Below, piece after piece: positions 1-9,072 of a stretch of 64,000 bases of DNA. Under the pieces are notes generated by a model. That model ran no database searches and was not told where the DNA came from. It was given only the letters and a program-made list of their open reading frames with translations. A program made the translations under genes and the position numbers. The stretch is taken from the NCBI GenBank assembly GCA_019455065.1, contig JACFNC010000007.1, positions 151,165-215,164 on the forward strand. The letters are read 5' to 3'. Each line of letters begins with the position of its first letter. The first letter of the stretch is position 1. Source of the DNA: Rhodospirillales bacterium (lineage in GTDB: Bacteria; Pseudomonadota; Alphaproteobacteria; Rhodospirillales; Magnetospirillaceae).

Positions 1-152
1 AGCGGGTCGTTATAACACGCGCGCATCGCCGCGCAATGGCGAGTTTGCACGGCGCGGCAAGCGGGTTCGCGGCAGTTGAATCCGCATCCGCGCCGCCCCA
101 TACTGCGCCACGACTTTGATACCACGCCTCTCGTTAATCATCGGAATCCATC

Positions 153-1127
153 ATGCGCGTAATCATCAACGGCGAGGAGCGCAGCTTCACCGCCCCGCAT
201 ACCCTGCACTCGCTTCTGGCCGAACTGGGCGTCGATCCCGGCAAGGTCGCGGTCGAGCGCAATCTGGAAATCGTTCCGCGGTCGAACTACGGAGCGGTTC
301 CCGTCAACGAAGGCGATCGCCTCGAGATCGTCCATTTCATCGGTGGCGGGGCCGGCGATGAAGACGGATGGGAGGTCGCCGGCCGCACCTTTCACTCACG
401 CCTGCTGGTGGGAACCGGAAAGTACAAGGACTTCGAAGAGACCGCGCGGGCAATCGAGGCGTCGGGGGCGGAGATCGTCACCGTGGCGGTACGGCGGGTG
501 AACATCTCCGACCCGTCGCAGCCCATGCTGGTCGATTATGTCAGCCCGAAGCGCTACACCTTCCTTCCCAACACCGCCGGCTGCTACACCGCCGAGGAGG
601 CGGTCCGCACCCTGCGTCTCGCCCGCGAGGCGGGCGGCTGGGATCTCGTGAAGCTCGAAGTGCTGGGCGACCAGAAGACGCTGTACCCGAACATGCCGGA
701 AACGCTGAAGGCCGCCGAGGCCCTTATTGGCGACGGTTTTAGGGTAATGGTCTACTGTTCGGACGACCCCATCCAGGCCAAGATTCTCGAAGACATGGGC
801 TGCGTGGCCATCATGCCCTTGGGATCGCTCATCGGTTCGGGCCTGGGCATCCTCAATCCGATCAACATTCGCCTCATCAAGGAGAGCGTGGCCGTGCCGG
901 TGCTGGTCGACGCCGGCGTCGGAACGGCGTCGGATGCGGCGGTCGCGATGGAGCTTGGCTGCGACGGGGTGCTGATGAACACCGCCATCGCTCAGGCGAA
1001 AGACCCGATCCGCATGGCGCGGGCGATGCGGCTCGCCGTCGAGGCGGGACGGCTCGCCTACCTTGCGGGCCGCATGCCCCGCAAGCAATACGCCGATCCG
1101 TCCTCGCCCCTGGCCGGGCTCATTTGA
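153..1127 (+). CDS. thiSG: Fused sulfur carrier ThiS - thiazole synthase ThiG
   Basis: This 324-residue protein joins two thiamine-biosynthesis modules. Residues 1-66 are a ThiS-like ubiquitin fold that ends in Gly-Gly(-Gly) at 64-66 (HFIGGG). Residues from about 75 on are ThiG, the thiazole synthase that condenses DXP, dehydroglycine or iminoglycine and ThiS thiocarboxylate. The ThiG part shows VKLEVLGD (Schiff-base lysine region), the phosphate-binding PLGSLIGSG segment and [15 protein letters not shown] 153 is used. No in-frame start is seen at the domain junction, so translation as one chain is likely. ThiS normally needs a free C-terminal Gly-Gly for adenylation, so the internal GG implies cleavage or an altered mechanism. 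Such fusions are known in alphaproteobacteria. No TPP riboswitch could be recognised upstream. Confidence 0.93.
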   Translation: MRVIINGEERSFTAPHTLHSLLAELGVDPGKVAVERNLEIVPRSNYGAVPVNEGDRLEIVHFIGGGAGDEDGWEVAGRTFHSRLLVGTGKYKDFEETARAIEASGAEIVTVAVRRVNISDPSQPMLVDYVSPKRYTFLPNTAGCYTAEEAVRTLRLAREAGGWDLVKLEVLGDQKTLYPNMPETLKAAEALIGDGFRVMVYCSDDPIQAKILEDMGCVAIMPLGSLIGSGLGILNPINIRLIKESVAVPVLVDAGVGTASDAAVAMELGCDGVLMNTAIAQAKDPIRMARAMRLAVEAGRLAYLAGRMPRKQYADPSSPLAGLI

Positions 1128-1152
1128 TCGAATTCTTAATAATCGGTGAAGA

Positions 1153-1179
1153 CTCCGCGGTGAGAACATTGCCGCGGAG
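1153..1179 (+). terminator. Hairpin after thiSG
   Basis: Two perfect 8-base arms, CTCCGCGG and CCGCGGAG, flank an 11-base loop 26 bases after the thiSG stop. A short T-run (ACTTTTTCC) lies about 12 bases further on. This fits a factor-independent or hairpin-assisted terminator that separates thiSG from the next transcript. Confidence 0.55.
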
Positions 1180-1289
1180 CCCCAGCCAGAACTTTTTCCA
1201 ATCCCTAAGACTTTGAAATGGAACGGAAGCGAGGTCCATTGCCAGGCACCAGGTGCGTGCGATGATTTTTCCTCTTTTCATTGCCGAGG

Positions 1290-1603
1290 AAAGGCGTATA
1301 TAGCGGCGCTAGACGCATATGCGCACGTGCCTCTGGCCCCTTGGATTGGTTAAGCAACGACGTCAAGCGTTCTTCTGAGACTCGCCGGTTCGTCCCGGCA
1401 TTCGGAGGAAATGGCATGTTCGTTGTGCTTCCCGGCGCCGTGGCGCCCCAGACCAGCAAAGCCCTTGCTCGACGCCCGCATTACGTCCGTTTGCTCGGGC
1501 GGGAGAATCCGCTCTCGAGTCTAGGGGCAAAATTCTAGGCGCGCCTGGGCCTGGATAGGCCTATTGCCGAATTTCACCAGATAACTGCTTCGTATGCGCA
1601 TAG
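1290..1603 (+). promoter_or_regulatory. Candidate speF-type RNA leader of the ornithine decarboxylase gene
   Basis: About 310 bases precede the decarboxylase and contain several self-complementary stretches: the palindrome CGCATATGCG near 1314, GGCGCC-GT-GGCGCC near 1435-1448, GGCCTGGATAGGCC near 1548-1561, and TATGCGCATA at 1593-1602 directly before the start codon. Rfam describes an alphaproteobacterial speF cis-element upstream of ornithine decarboxylase genes; position and length fit it, but the consensus could not be checked. The start-proximal palindrome could hide the translation start. The leader also holds a well-placed short reading frame (1416-1538), so control by leader translation is possible. 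Confidence 0.5.
1416..1538 (+). CDS. Possible leader peptide in the decarboxylase 5' region
   Basis: A 40-residue reading frame starts at ATG 1416 with a GGAGG Shine-Dalgarno seven bases upstream, far better than the site of the decarboxylase itself. The peptide begins MFVVLPGAVAPQ, has a basic centre (ALARRPHYVRLLGREN) and ends LSSLGAKF. It stops 65 bases before the decarboxylase start. It matches no family known to me. By analogy, the enterobacterial speF gene is controlled by the arrest peptide SpeFL, which senses ornithine; this peptide could play a similar role, but that is inference. Another ATG at 1411 in a different frame is too close to the ribosome-binding site to be favoured. Confidence 0.45.
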   Translation: MFVVLPGAVAPQTSKALARRPHYVRLLGRENPLSSLGAKF

Positions 1604-2743
1604 GTGTACGCAGTGAACGAGAAGATTTCGCGTTTTCTCGCTGAACGACAGCCCGAGACCCCGTGTCTCGTCGTCGACCTCGATGTCATCGCCGAGAATT
1701 ACCGCGCGTTGCGGCATTACTTGCCGCTGGCTGAAGTATTCTACGCGGTAAAGGCCAATCCGGCGGCAGAAGTGGTGTCGCTCCTGGTCGGTCTGGGATC
1801 GAACTTCGACGCCGCCAGCGTGCCGGAGATCGACTTGGTGCTGGGTCTGGGCGCGTCGCCGGATCGCATCTCGTTCGGCAACACGATCAAGAAGCAGCGC
1901 GACATCGCCTGGGCGTTCGAGCGCGGGGTGAGGCTGTTCGCCTTCGACAGCGAGGCGGAGCTGCACAAGCTCGCCGAGGCGGCGCCGGGGGCGAAGGTGT
2001 TCTGCCGCATTCTGATGACCTGCGACGGCGCCGACTGGCCGCTCTCGCGGAAATTCGGCTGCGACCTCGAAATGGCCAAGGATCTTTTGATTCAAGCGCG
2101 GACCCTCGGTCTCGACCCGCATGGCGTCTCTTTCCACGTCGGCTCGCAGCAGACCGACCTGTCGCAGTGGGACATCGCCGTGGGCAAGACGGCGATGCTG
2201 TTCACCGCGCTCAACGAGGCGGGGATCGAGCTCAAGATGGTCAACATCGGCGGCGGCTTCCCCGCCCGCTACCGCAGCGAAGTGTCGCCGGTCAACGCCT
2301 ATGCGGACGCGGTGATGCACGCCATGACCAGCCATTTCGGCAATCGGCTTCCGGCGATGATCATCGAACCGGGCCGCAGCCTGGTCGGCGACTCGGGCGT
2401 TCTCCAGACCGAGATCGTGCTGATCTCGGTTAAGAGCTACGAAGACAACGTGCGCTGGGTCTATCTCGATGTCGGCAAGTTCGGCGGCCTTGCCGAAACG
2501 ATGGACGAGGCGATCAAGTACCGTATTCGGACGCAGTATGCCGAAGGCGCATGCGGGCCGGTCGTCATCGCCGGGCCGACCTGTGACAGCGCCGATATCC
2601 TCTATGAGAAGGCGGGCTACGAAATGCCGCTCGATCTCAAGGTCGGCGACAGGATCGAGATTTTGAGCACCGGCGCGTATACGACGACTTATTCGTCGGT
2701 CGGGTTCAACGGATTCAAGCCGCTCACCGCTTACTACATCTGA
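1604..2743 (+). CDS. speF: Ornithine/lysine decarboxylase, PLP fold type III
   Basis: A 379-residue alanine-racemase-fold decarboxylase of the eukaryotic ornithine decarboxylase type, which makes putrescine (or cadaverine) in the cytoplasm. Visible marks are FYAVKANP with the PLP lysine, the SFHVGSQQ histidine region, the glycine-rich phosphate site NIGGGFPARY, EPGRSLVGDSG, and AGPTCDSADILYE with the catalytic cysteine from the second subunit. Length is normal for the family. GTG 1604 is used, but GTG 1613 is also in frame and neither has a clear Shine-Dalgarno; the long leader probably governs initiation. The gene stands alone, followed by a strong hairpin. Lysine versus ornithine specificity cannot be read safely. 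Confidence 0.9.
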   Translation: MYAVNEKISRFLAERQPETPCLVVDLDVIAENYRALRHYLPLAEVFYAVKANPAAEVVSLLVGLGSNFDAASVPEIDLVLGLGASPDRISFGNTIKKQRDIAWAFERGVRLFAFDSEAELHKLAEAAPGAKVFCRILMTCDGADWPLSRKFGCDLEMAKDLLIQARTLGLDPHGVSFHVGSQQTDLSQWDIAVGKTAMLFTALNEAGIELKMVNIGGGFPARYRSEVSPVNAYADAVMHAMTSHFGNRLPAMIIEPGRSLVGDSGVLQTEIVLISVKSYEDNVRWVYLDVGKFGGLAETMDEAIKYRIRTQYAEGACGPVVIAGPTCDSADILYEKAGYEMPLDLKVGDRIEILSTGAYTTTYSSVGFNGFKPLTAYYI

Positions 2744-2771
2744 TCGACGGGACGTAATTTCCCCCTATCGG

Positions 2772-2800
2772 ACGGGCCCGGCAAATGTTGCCGGGCCCGT
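2772..2800 (+). terminator. Strong hairpin after the decarboxylase gene
   Basis: A perfect 13-base stem with arms ACGGGCCCGGCAA and TTGCCGGGCCCGT and a three-base loop sits 28 bases past the stop codon. No long T-run follows. It separates the decarboxylase from the flagellar-type gene. Confidence 0.65.
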
Positions 2801-2890
2801 CGCCGCTTCAACCGTGAGAAAAGCCCGGTCTTCAGCCGGTTCCGGCTGGCACGGATCCTGCTACGCGATCCTGCATCGTGGGAGGAAGCT

Positions 2891-4075
2891 ATGGGCATTT
2901 GGGGCGCGTTCACCAACAGCACGACGGCGATGATCGCCCAGAACAACGCACTCAACACGATCAGCCAAAACCTCACCAACGCCAATACGACCGGGTACAA
3001 GCGGACCGATACGCTGTTCGCGACGATGCTGTCGCAGACCCAGGGCTCTGGGCAGGACATTTTTGGGGTGCGCAGCGCGGCCGTCACGCGGATCAGCAGT
3101 CCGGGGCAGATCGCTGCCACGACCAACCCTTATGATCTCGCGATCAGGGGAGAGGGGTTCTTCGTCCTCAACACCATGGTCGATGGGCGAGGCGAGACGA
3201 TGTTCTCCCGGGACGGCTCGTTCCTCAAGGAAGCGGTGGACGGGGGGGCCTATCTCGTCGACCGAAACGGCTATTTCCTTCAGGGTTGGGCGGTAGCGCG
3301 CGACGGCGAAGTCAACACCTCGTCTCTGACGGCGATACAAGTTCCCGAAACCACGGTCGCGGACGGAGTTGCCACGACGGAAGTGACCCTGAGCGCCAAC
3401 ATCCCCACCGGTGCCGGCAGTCCGCAGACCATGGCTGTCGGCATCTATGACGGGGATTTCACCGAGCGCAATCTGTCGATGACCTGGACGCCGGCGGGCG
3501 TCAATGCCTGGAGCGTGAGTTGCACGGTTGATGGCGGCACGGTCACCCCGCCCGCCATTGACGTCGCTTTTGACGGCCAGGGAAAGATCGTTTCGCCTCT
3601 GGCCAGCGACCTGGCGGTCGCATGGGACGCCGGCGGCACCTCTACGATTGCCCTTGATCTCTCAGCCACCACCCAGTTCGCGGGAAATTTGACTTTTTCC
3701 AGCGAGCAGGATGGGCTGCCCAGTGGCACACTGTTAAGTACCGCTTTCAACGGCAGCGGCACCCTGGTGGGCGAATTCAGCAACGGGCGCACGCTTTCGC
3801 TGTTCCAACTGCCGTTGGCACGGTTTCGGGCGCCGGACGCTATGGAGGCGAGAGCGGGGAACGTGTTCGCCTCGACGGAGTCCGCCGGGGACTACGAGTT
3901 CGTCGCCGCCACCGGTGATTCGACGTTTGCGCCCTCCGCCCTGGAATCATCCAACGTCGACATGACCGAGGAGTTCACCAGGATGATCATGACCCAGAAA
4001 GCTTACTCGTCCGCGGCGACAGTATTTCGCACTGTCGACGAGATGACCGTATTGTTGCGCGATCTGAAGCGCTGA
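2891..4075 (+). CDS. Flagellar hook protein FlgE-like
   Basis: A 394-residue member of the FlgE/FlgF/FlgG axial-protein family. The N-terminus has the heptad-rich rod/hook motif (IAQNNALNTISQNLTNANTTGYK). Next come the FlgE-type core (PYDLAIRGEGFFVLN, TMFSRDGSF, YLVDRNGYFLQGW) and a central variable region. The C-terminus has the matching helical motif (LESSNVDMTEEFTRMIMTQKAYSSAATVFRTVDEM). GGAGG lies seven bases before ATG 2891. Such proteins are exported by the flagellar type III apparatus and polymerise into the hook. No other flagellar gene is in the window, so this is either an isolated copy or a gene away from the main cluster. Confidence 0.88.
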   Translation: MGIWGAFTNSTTAMIAQNNALNTISQNLTNANTTGYKRTDTLFATMLSQTQGSGQDIFGVRSAAVTRISSPGQIAATTNPYDLAIRGEGFFVLNTMVDGRGETMFSRDGSFLKEAVDGGAYLVDRNGYFLQGWAVARDGEVNTSSLTAIQVPETTVADGVATTEVTLSANIPTGAGSPQTMAVGIYDGDFTERNLSMTWTPAGVNAWSVSCTVDGGTVTPPAIDVAFDGQGKIVSPLASDLAVAWDAGGTSTIALDLSATTQFAGNLTFSSEQDGLPSGTLLSTAFNGSGTLVGEFSNGRTLSLFQLPLARFRAPDAMEARAGNVFASTESAGDYEFVAATGDSTFAPSALESSNVDMTEEFTRMIMTQKAYSSAATVFRTVDEMTVLLRDLKR

Positions 4076-4265
4076 TTTCTCCCGGCGCCACCGCCCACCC
4101 CTAACGGTCGGGCGCATCCCGGCGCGGCCTCACGATAAGACAACGCGCCTATTCGGCGGGGGTAGGAACTCCGCGCGCGTACCCGTATGCCCCTTCGCGA
4201 TCCGCGCGTAGCGGTGGCTATCCTCGTCATCGATCCTCTTCCAACCAACCCGGCAGGAGGCCTCG

Positions 4266-7200
4266 ATGGATGAGCGCCGGCTGATTGTTGCACTCCTTCG
4301 GCCGGCCGCCGCGGTCACGGTCCTGGCGGCTGTAACCGCCGCCAACTCCCCGGCCTTGGCGGACTGGCAGAACCTTTTCAATCAAGGCGTCCGAGTCTGG
4401 CAGGAAATCGATCGCGAGCAGGCGCGGGAACAGCAGCGACAGATACAGAACGAGCGACAACGGATGGAGCTCGAGCGACGCCGCATCGAGCTGGAACGCC
4501 GCAGGATCGAAAGTGAGCGGCGGCGGGCCGAGCAGCGTGAACTCAGTGGTCAACGAGACACCGGTCCCCGGCAGCCGGCTACGCAGGCCGCCCTGTCGCC
4601 GTCCGAATTGCGCGAGCTGCAAACGTTGCTTTCGTCCGCCGGCTATTACCGCGGCGCGGTCGACGGCCTTTACGGACCCGGTACCGCTGCAGCGATACGT
4701 GCCTTCGAGGCTGATGCCGGCTTATCCGTGACGGGCCAACCCACAGCCGTCGTTCTCGAAGAGTTGCGCCGAAACGACAGCGTCGCGGCGGTCGCTGAGG
4801 GAAGGCAAGCGGATTCCCCACATGGCAGCGGCGATGGATCCAGCCCCCTTGCCGGGGCAGCCCAGGTTGCCGCAAGCTTCGGCGCAAGGATCGTCAACGG
4901 ACGGATTTTGGTCGAGCACGACGAGCGCCATTTCACCTCAGATCAACGGGCCGCCCTCCAACGGTTCTTCGACTTCGTCGAATTGAGCCTGGATCCAACG
5001 CTTCTCGATTCTCCCGCTCCGTGCTGGGCCGTCGAGTATTTCCCCCAGTCGGTCACGACCCGTTATGTGAGGACGGCGCCGCTCGGCCGGAATGAGTATC
5101 ACAAGCTGCACGGCAAGTTCGGTCGTCAGGGCAATTGGCATGGAACGAACGAGTTCGAGGTCGCGCGGTCGCGGGAGGCGTTCGTCAAGGAGCAACGGCA
5201 GAATCTGTTGGAGAGGGCGATCGCACCTGACTTCGAATTGGTCTTCGTCAGCCCGTTCCATTTTGGCGAGTACGATTCCCAACGGGGTGGCTTCAGGCTC
5301 AATCCAGGGCAACGGGTAATCAAAGCGACGCTGCCGACCAAATGCGCCGGCCGATCGTTTAGCTACAGCATGCCCAGCTTCGTCATTCCCGAGCTGTGGC
5401 AGGTTGATCGGCAGGCCGCCGAGGCGGCACTGCGCCGCGTCTCGAACCGACGCGCCTATCTCGCGGTCGGGGTCGCCCTTCGTCCGCTCGAAACCGACCC
5501 GCAGGGCCAGCGGCAAGGGGTGTGGGCCGGCATCACGTCGATGACGATCTACGCCGACCCGGACTTGCGGGACTCATTGGCGGAACTGCCGCTTGTAACC
5601 GCCGCAACGCCGGCCGTACTGACCGGGCAGGCCGACAGCGCACCGCGCCTTGCAAAAGTCACTCTCGATGCCGAGGCCATCGCCCTGAGGCTGCTGCTGG
5701 AGCAACCCGATGCGCTGGACGATCGGGCTTGGCTCGGCCTCGCCGAACGCCAATGGCGACGGGATGCCGCGTACTACAAAGGAGACATCGTCAGCGTCGG
5801 CGGCCAGGAAGCGGAACGGCAGAGTCGCACACCCACCCGCGACCCCGATTATGTGCCGTTCTTCCCCAACGATCAAAACTGGGGGCGGTTACAAGACCTC
5901 CCTCCCGAACGAATGGTGGCGTTCAAGGAGTGGGCGCTGGCGCGGGCTAGAAAATTGCCCGACACCCTTGTCTTCCCCGTGAAATGGAAGACCCACCCGT
6001 CAAGCGCGGTGGTGTTCGAGCCGGTGTCGGAACAAGATGATGCGCCGGTCGTCGCCGCGTTGCTGGCGGAGGGGTTGTCGCGGCGGCAAATGGTCCGGCT
6101 CCCTGAGACATCTTCCGGTGACCAGCATCTCCTGGGCGGTGGCTCGCGGCGTTCGATCGTTCTCACCCTGCCGCAGTTGGTCGATTCCTACATTCCCGAA
6201 TTCTCCGAGAAGGACGCGGTGGCGCAACGGGGCATCCAGATACCGCGGCCGCAATACCACGTGCGCATCAATTCCACGCGCCTTTTGCGCCTGCCGGACG
6301 GGTCCGAGGCGATCGTGGTGCAGGCGGTGCCCGAACGTCTGGAAATCTGGAACGGCCAACTCACCGACGTCATTTACGAACGCCGTTTCGACGCGGTCGC
6401 TCTCGATCCGAAGCGTCTCGACCATGCGGAACTGACAGTGGCGCCACCCAATCGCGAGCGATTGGCGCTGACGGCCGAGACGATGGACCTGCTCATCGCC
6501 CGGCACGCGCCCGAGCGTCTTACCGACCTGGAACTCGAGCGCATGATGATCGCCCGCTGGGCCTATGAAACCTCCAAGCGTGCGAACCCGGCGCCGGACT
6601 GGGGGCGGTTTTTCGTCCCTGGCAAGCCGGCTCCCGGGGCTGCGGAGCGGGCGAATCTGCTGCCACGGTTCCGCGAATGGACGACGCGGCGTGCCGCAGC
6701 GCTGCCCGGTCGGTTCACGCTCACTCTGGATAGCGCGCAGATTGGTGACGACGGCCGCGTTCAGCCCAATGAGCCATGGGACATGTTTGAGAAAAGGAGG
6801 TCGATGGGCGCGGAGATCGTCAACTGCACGGCGCAGGCGGGGTCGATGCCGGCTTTGACGGCCGGTTGCAGCTATCTGCGCGAGGCGCTGGACAACGAAC
6901 CGCGCGTTTACCCGTTCGGAAGCGGCACGTATCCGGCCGGGCCACGCTTCCGCTGTGGCACCGATGCCTACTGCCAGACTGGTCTTAAAGCCTATGCCGA
7001 GCATCTCGACGGCCGCGCCGGCCTTCCCGCGCGCCGCGTAAGGGGAAACGCCATCGAATACGATTTTCGCGACGTCGTGATACTCGATCGTGAGGCTTTC
7101 CTCCCGTCCAATCAGGCAAAGGCGAGGAATACCGGAAGCTTCAAAGTCGAGGTCGACGTCGAGATCAAGGACCTTCAGGTGGCCGATGCGCCCCCGCCGC

Positions 7201-8171
7201 ACCCCTTGTCGGAGGCGGAAAAGCGCTACCAGGAATTTCGCGAGGCAATCAGCGGGCAGCAGCGAGCAACTCAGCCAGCGGCAAGGCGGGCAGCGGGGCC
7301 ATATCATGTCATCAGCGCCCATGTCATCGCGGCACGCCTCGTGAACGGCGACAAGGTCCTTGCGGATCTCGACCTTCGCAAGCCGCGTTCCTTTGACGTG
7401 GCGAAGTTGTCGGTGGAGCAGGCGGTTGCGCCCCCGGCCGCCCAGGGCCCTTACGGCCCGGACATCGTCGGGTTGCGGCTGGGCATGAGCTTCGCCGATG
7501 CCGAGGCGATAATCCGCAAGCATATGGTCGTCGAGCGCGTGCTGAAGCGGGACCGTGCCAACCAAGCCACTGCGGCCACGGGCAATTTCGAGCGATTCTC
7601 TTCAGCTACGATGTTTGTCGCGGAGGGCGGGAAGGAATTCATCATTCTCTACGACGAGCCCCCCGCCGCCGAACAGGTCGTCGTCGGGATAACGCGCCAA
7701 CTCGCTCTTTCGGCCGGCCAACTCAATGCCGCATCCGCATTGGCGCTCATGCGCGAGAAGTACGGCAGGGAGACTTGGTCAAGCCCGCGGGGCATCGTCG
7801 GTTGGGGGGAAAGTCTCCGGCAGGCCGGAAATGCGCTGGACAACAAATGTATTCCGGGGCTCCGTTCGGCCCCCGTCGGCGAGTGGGCAGAAAGCGATGG
7901 CTCGCCGACCAAGTGGAAGCCGATGGGCCGGGGGGCGCTAGGAGCGGTATCCGTCATGAACGTCTACAACCATGCGCGCGGTCAGTTGTGCGGCGCGGTT
8001 GTGAGCATGGAGTTCACCCCCGGCCGGCAGGCTGGTGAGGACGATCGGCTGGTCGTTCAGGTGGGCGACCTCGGCCGCTACGAGCCGCTCTTCCAGGCAA
8101 GCAAGGAGCAGATCGCGTCCGGGGCGGCCTCGTACGGGTCCACGGAACAGGCGAAGGACTTGAAACTATGA
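4266..8171 (+). CDS. Large exported protein with peptidoglycan-binding domain, function unknown
   Basis: A 1301-residue protein that I cannot name. It starts with a signal peptide (residues 1-32, ending ANSPALA). A highly charged Arg/Glu coiled coil follows at about 45-95, then a PG_binding_1-like repeat at about 111-165 (GYYRGAVDGLYGPGTAAAIRAF). The long middle holds two related blocks, around 485-590 and 745-825, each with a W-G-R motif followed by a helix ending in L-P and a strand. The C-terminal third contains a GLRLGMSFADAEAIIRKH segment near residue 1065, typical of small periplasmic domains. GGAGG precedes ATG 4266. It is probably periplasmic and bound to the cell wall. It stands alone, convergent with the DsbA-like gene. 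Confidence 0.7.
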   Translation: MDERRLIVALLRPAAAVTVLAAVTAANSPALADWQNLFNQGVRVWQEIDREQAREQQRQIQNERQRMELERRRIELERRRIESERRRAEQRELSGQRDTGPRQPATQAALSPSELRELQTLLSSAGYYRGAVDGLYGPGTAAAIRAFEADAGLSVTGQPTAVVLEELRRNDSVAAVAEGRQADSPHGSGDGSSPLAGAAQVAASFGARIVNGRILVEHDERHFTSDQRAALQRFFDFVELSLDPTLLDSPAPCWAVEYFPQSVTTRYVRTAPLGRNEYHKLHGKFGRQGNWHGTNEFEVARSREAFVKEQRQNLLERAIAPDFELVFVSPFHFGEYDSQRGGFRLNPGQRVIKATLPTKCAGRSFSYSMPSFVIPELWQVDRQAAEAALRRVSNRRAYLAVGVALRPLETDPQGQRQGVWAGITSMTIYADPDLRDSLAELPLVTAATPAVLTGQADSAPRLAKVTLDAEAIALRLLLEQPDALDDRAWLGLAERQWRRDAAYYKGDIVSVGGQEAERQSRTPTRDPDYVPFFPNDQNWGRLQDLPPERMVAFKEWALARARKLPDTLVFPVKWKTHPSSAVVFEPVSEQDDAPVVAALLAEGLSRRQMVRLPETSSGDQHLLGGGSRRSIVLTLPQLVDSYIPEFSEKDAVAQRGIQIPRPQYHVRINSTRLLRLPDGSEAIVVQAVPERLEIWNGQLTDVIYERRFDAVALDPKRLDHAELTVAPPNRERLALTAETMDLLIARHAPERLTDLELERMMIARWAYETSKRANPAPDWGRFFVPGKPAPGAAERANLLPRFREWTTRRAAALPGRFTLTLDSAQIGDDGRVQPNEPWDMFEKRRSMGAEIVNCTAQAGSMPALTAGCSYLREALDNEPRVYPFGSGTYPAGPRFRCGTDAYCQTGLKAYAEHLDGRAGLPARRVRGNAIEYDFRDVVILDREAFLPSNQAKARNTGSFKVEVDVEIKDLQVADAPPPHPLSEAEKRYQEFREAISGQQRATQPAARRAAGPYHVISAHVIAARLVNGDKVLADLDLRKPRSFDVAKLSVEQAVAPPAAQGPYGPDIVGLRLGMSFADAEAIIRKHMVVERVLKRDRANQATAATGNFERFSSATMFVAEGGKEFIILYDEPPAAEQVVVGITRQLALSAGQLNAASALALMREKYGRETWSSPRGIVGWGESLRQAGNALDNKCIPGLRSAPVGEWAESDGSPTKWKPMGRGALGAVSVMNVYNHARGQLCGAVVSMEFTPGRQAGEDDRLVVQVGDLGRYEPLFQASKEQIASGAASYGSTEQAKDLKL

Positions 8172-8214
8172 GCCCGTGGGGCTCCGCCGGGTCCCGAGGG
8201 TTGGTGAAGGGCGA

Positions 8215-8982
8215 TCAGCCCTTCTCCTTGTCCTTCTGCTTCCGGGTCTGCTCGATCAAGTGCTTGAGCGTGCTCTTGTCGAGGGCGCCCGGGATGATGC
8301 GGTCGCCGATCACGAAGGCCGGGGTTCCGTTGATGTCGAGGGCGCGCGCCAGGTCTATGTTGCGCTTGAGTATCTCGCCGATCTGCGGTGAGGCCATGTC
8401 CTTCTTCAGGCGCTCGGCATTCAGGCCCACATCGGCCGCCGCCTTCATCACCGCCTTTTCGTTCAGGGGCGTGCGCAGGCGCATCAAGGCGCCGTGGAAC
8501 TCGGCGTACTTGTTCTGGGCGCGCGCTGCCAAGGCCGCGCGAGCGGCGTAGTTCGACTCGGGACCGAGGATCGGGAATTCCTTGAAAATCAGGCGCACCT
8601 TGCCGTCGGCCTCCACGACGCTCAGCAGGTCTTCGTAGACCGACTTGCAATAGGTGCAGCGATAGTCGAAGAACTCGACCAGTGTCACGTCCCCTTCGCG
8701 GTTGCCCGCTACGGGGGAATCAGGGTCGTTCAGGATTTCGTTGCGCCGTTCGACGAGCGCCTTGCGGGCCTCAGCCTCGGCCGCGAGGCGCTGTTTCTCG
8801 CGTAGGGCCTCGATGGCCTCGGCGATGATCTCAGGGTTCTCCATGATGTACTGACGGACGAGCTTGCGCACCGCTTCGGTCTGCGCGGGCGAAAGCGGCT
8901 GCTGGTCCTGTGCCGTTGCCTGCGCGGGAGCGTACGCCAGAAAGGCCGCCATGGCGGCAAACAGAACTTTCCTGAAAATCAT
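8215..8982 (-). CDS. DsbA-family thiol:disulfide oxidoreductase
   Basis: A 255-residue exported thioredoxin-fold protein. It begins with a signal peptide (MIFRKVLFAAMAAFLAYAPAQATA). An N-terminal charged helical region follows (EAVRKLVRQYIMENPEIIAEAIEALREKQ), as in ScsC/Com1-like DsbA proteins, where it mediates oligomerisation. The active site is RCTYCKS, with the cis-Pro strand in GTPAFVIGD. It should oxidise or isomerise disulfides in the periplasm. It lies 90 bases downstream of the BepA-like protease gene on the same strand, so the two may be one envelope-quality-control operon. Whether it acts as oxidase or isomerase cannot be decided from sequence. Confidence 0.9.
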   Translation of the reverse strand: MIFRKVLFAAMAAFLAYAPAQATAQDQQPLSPAQTEAVRKLVRQYIMENPEIIAEAIEALREKQRLAAEAEARKALVERRNEILNDPDSPVAGNREGDVTLVEFFDYRCTYCKSVYEDLLSVVEADGKVRLIFKEFPILGPESNYAARAALAARAQNKYAEFHGALMRLRTPLNEKAVMKAAADVGLNAERLKKDMASPQIGEILKRNIDLARALDINGTPAFVIGDRIIPGALDKSTLKHLIEQTRKQKDKEKG

Positions 8983-9072
8983 AACGACCTCTATTGGTGT
9001 GCCCGAGGCTCTTTCGGGTGGCGCGCATCATGCTTCATCGCGGACGCGGGAGCAAGGCGGGCGGTCTCGCCT

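Noticed and set aside
1..152. TPP riboswitch before thiSG
   Set aside because: The conserved thi-box elements could not be recognised in the available upstream sequence; the first bases of the window may cut it off.
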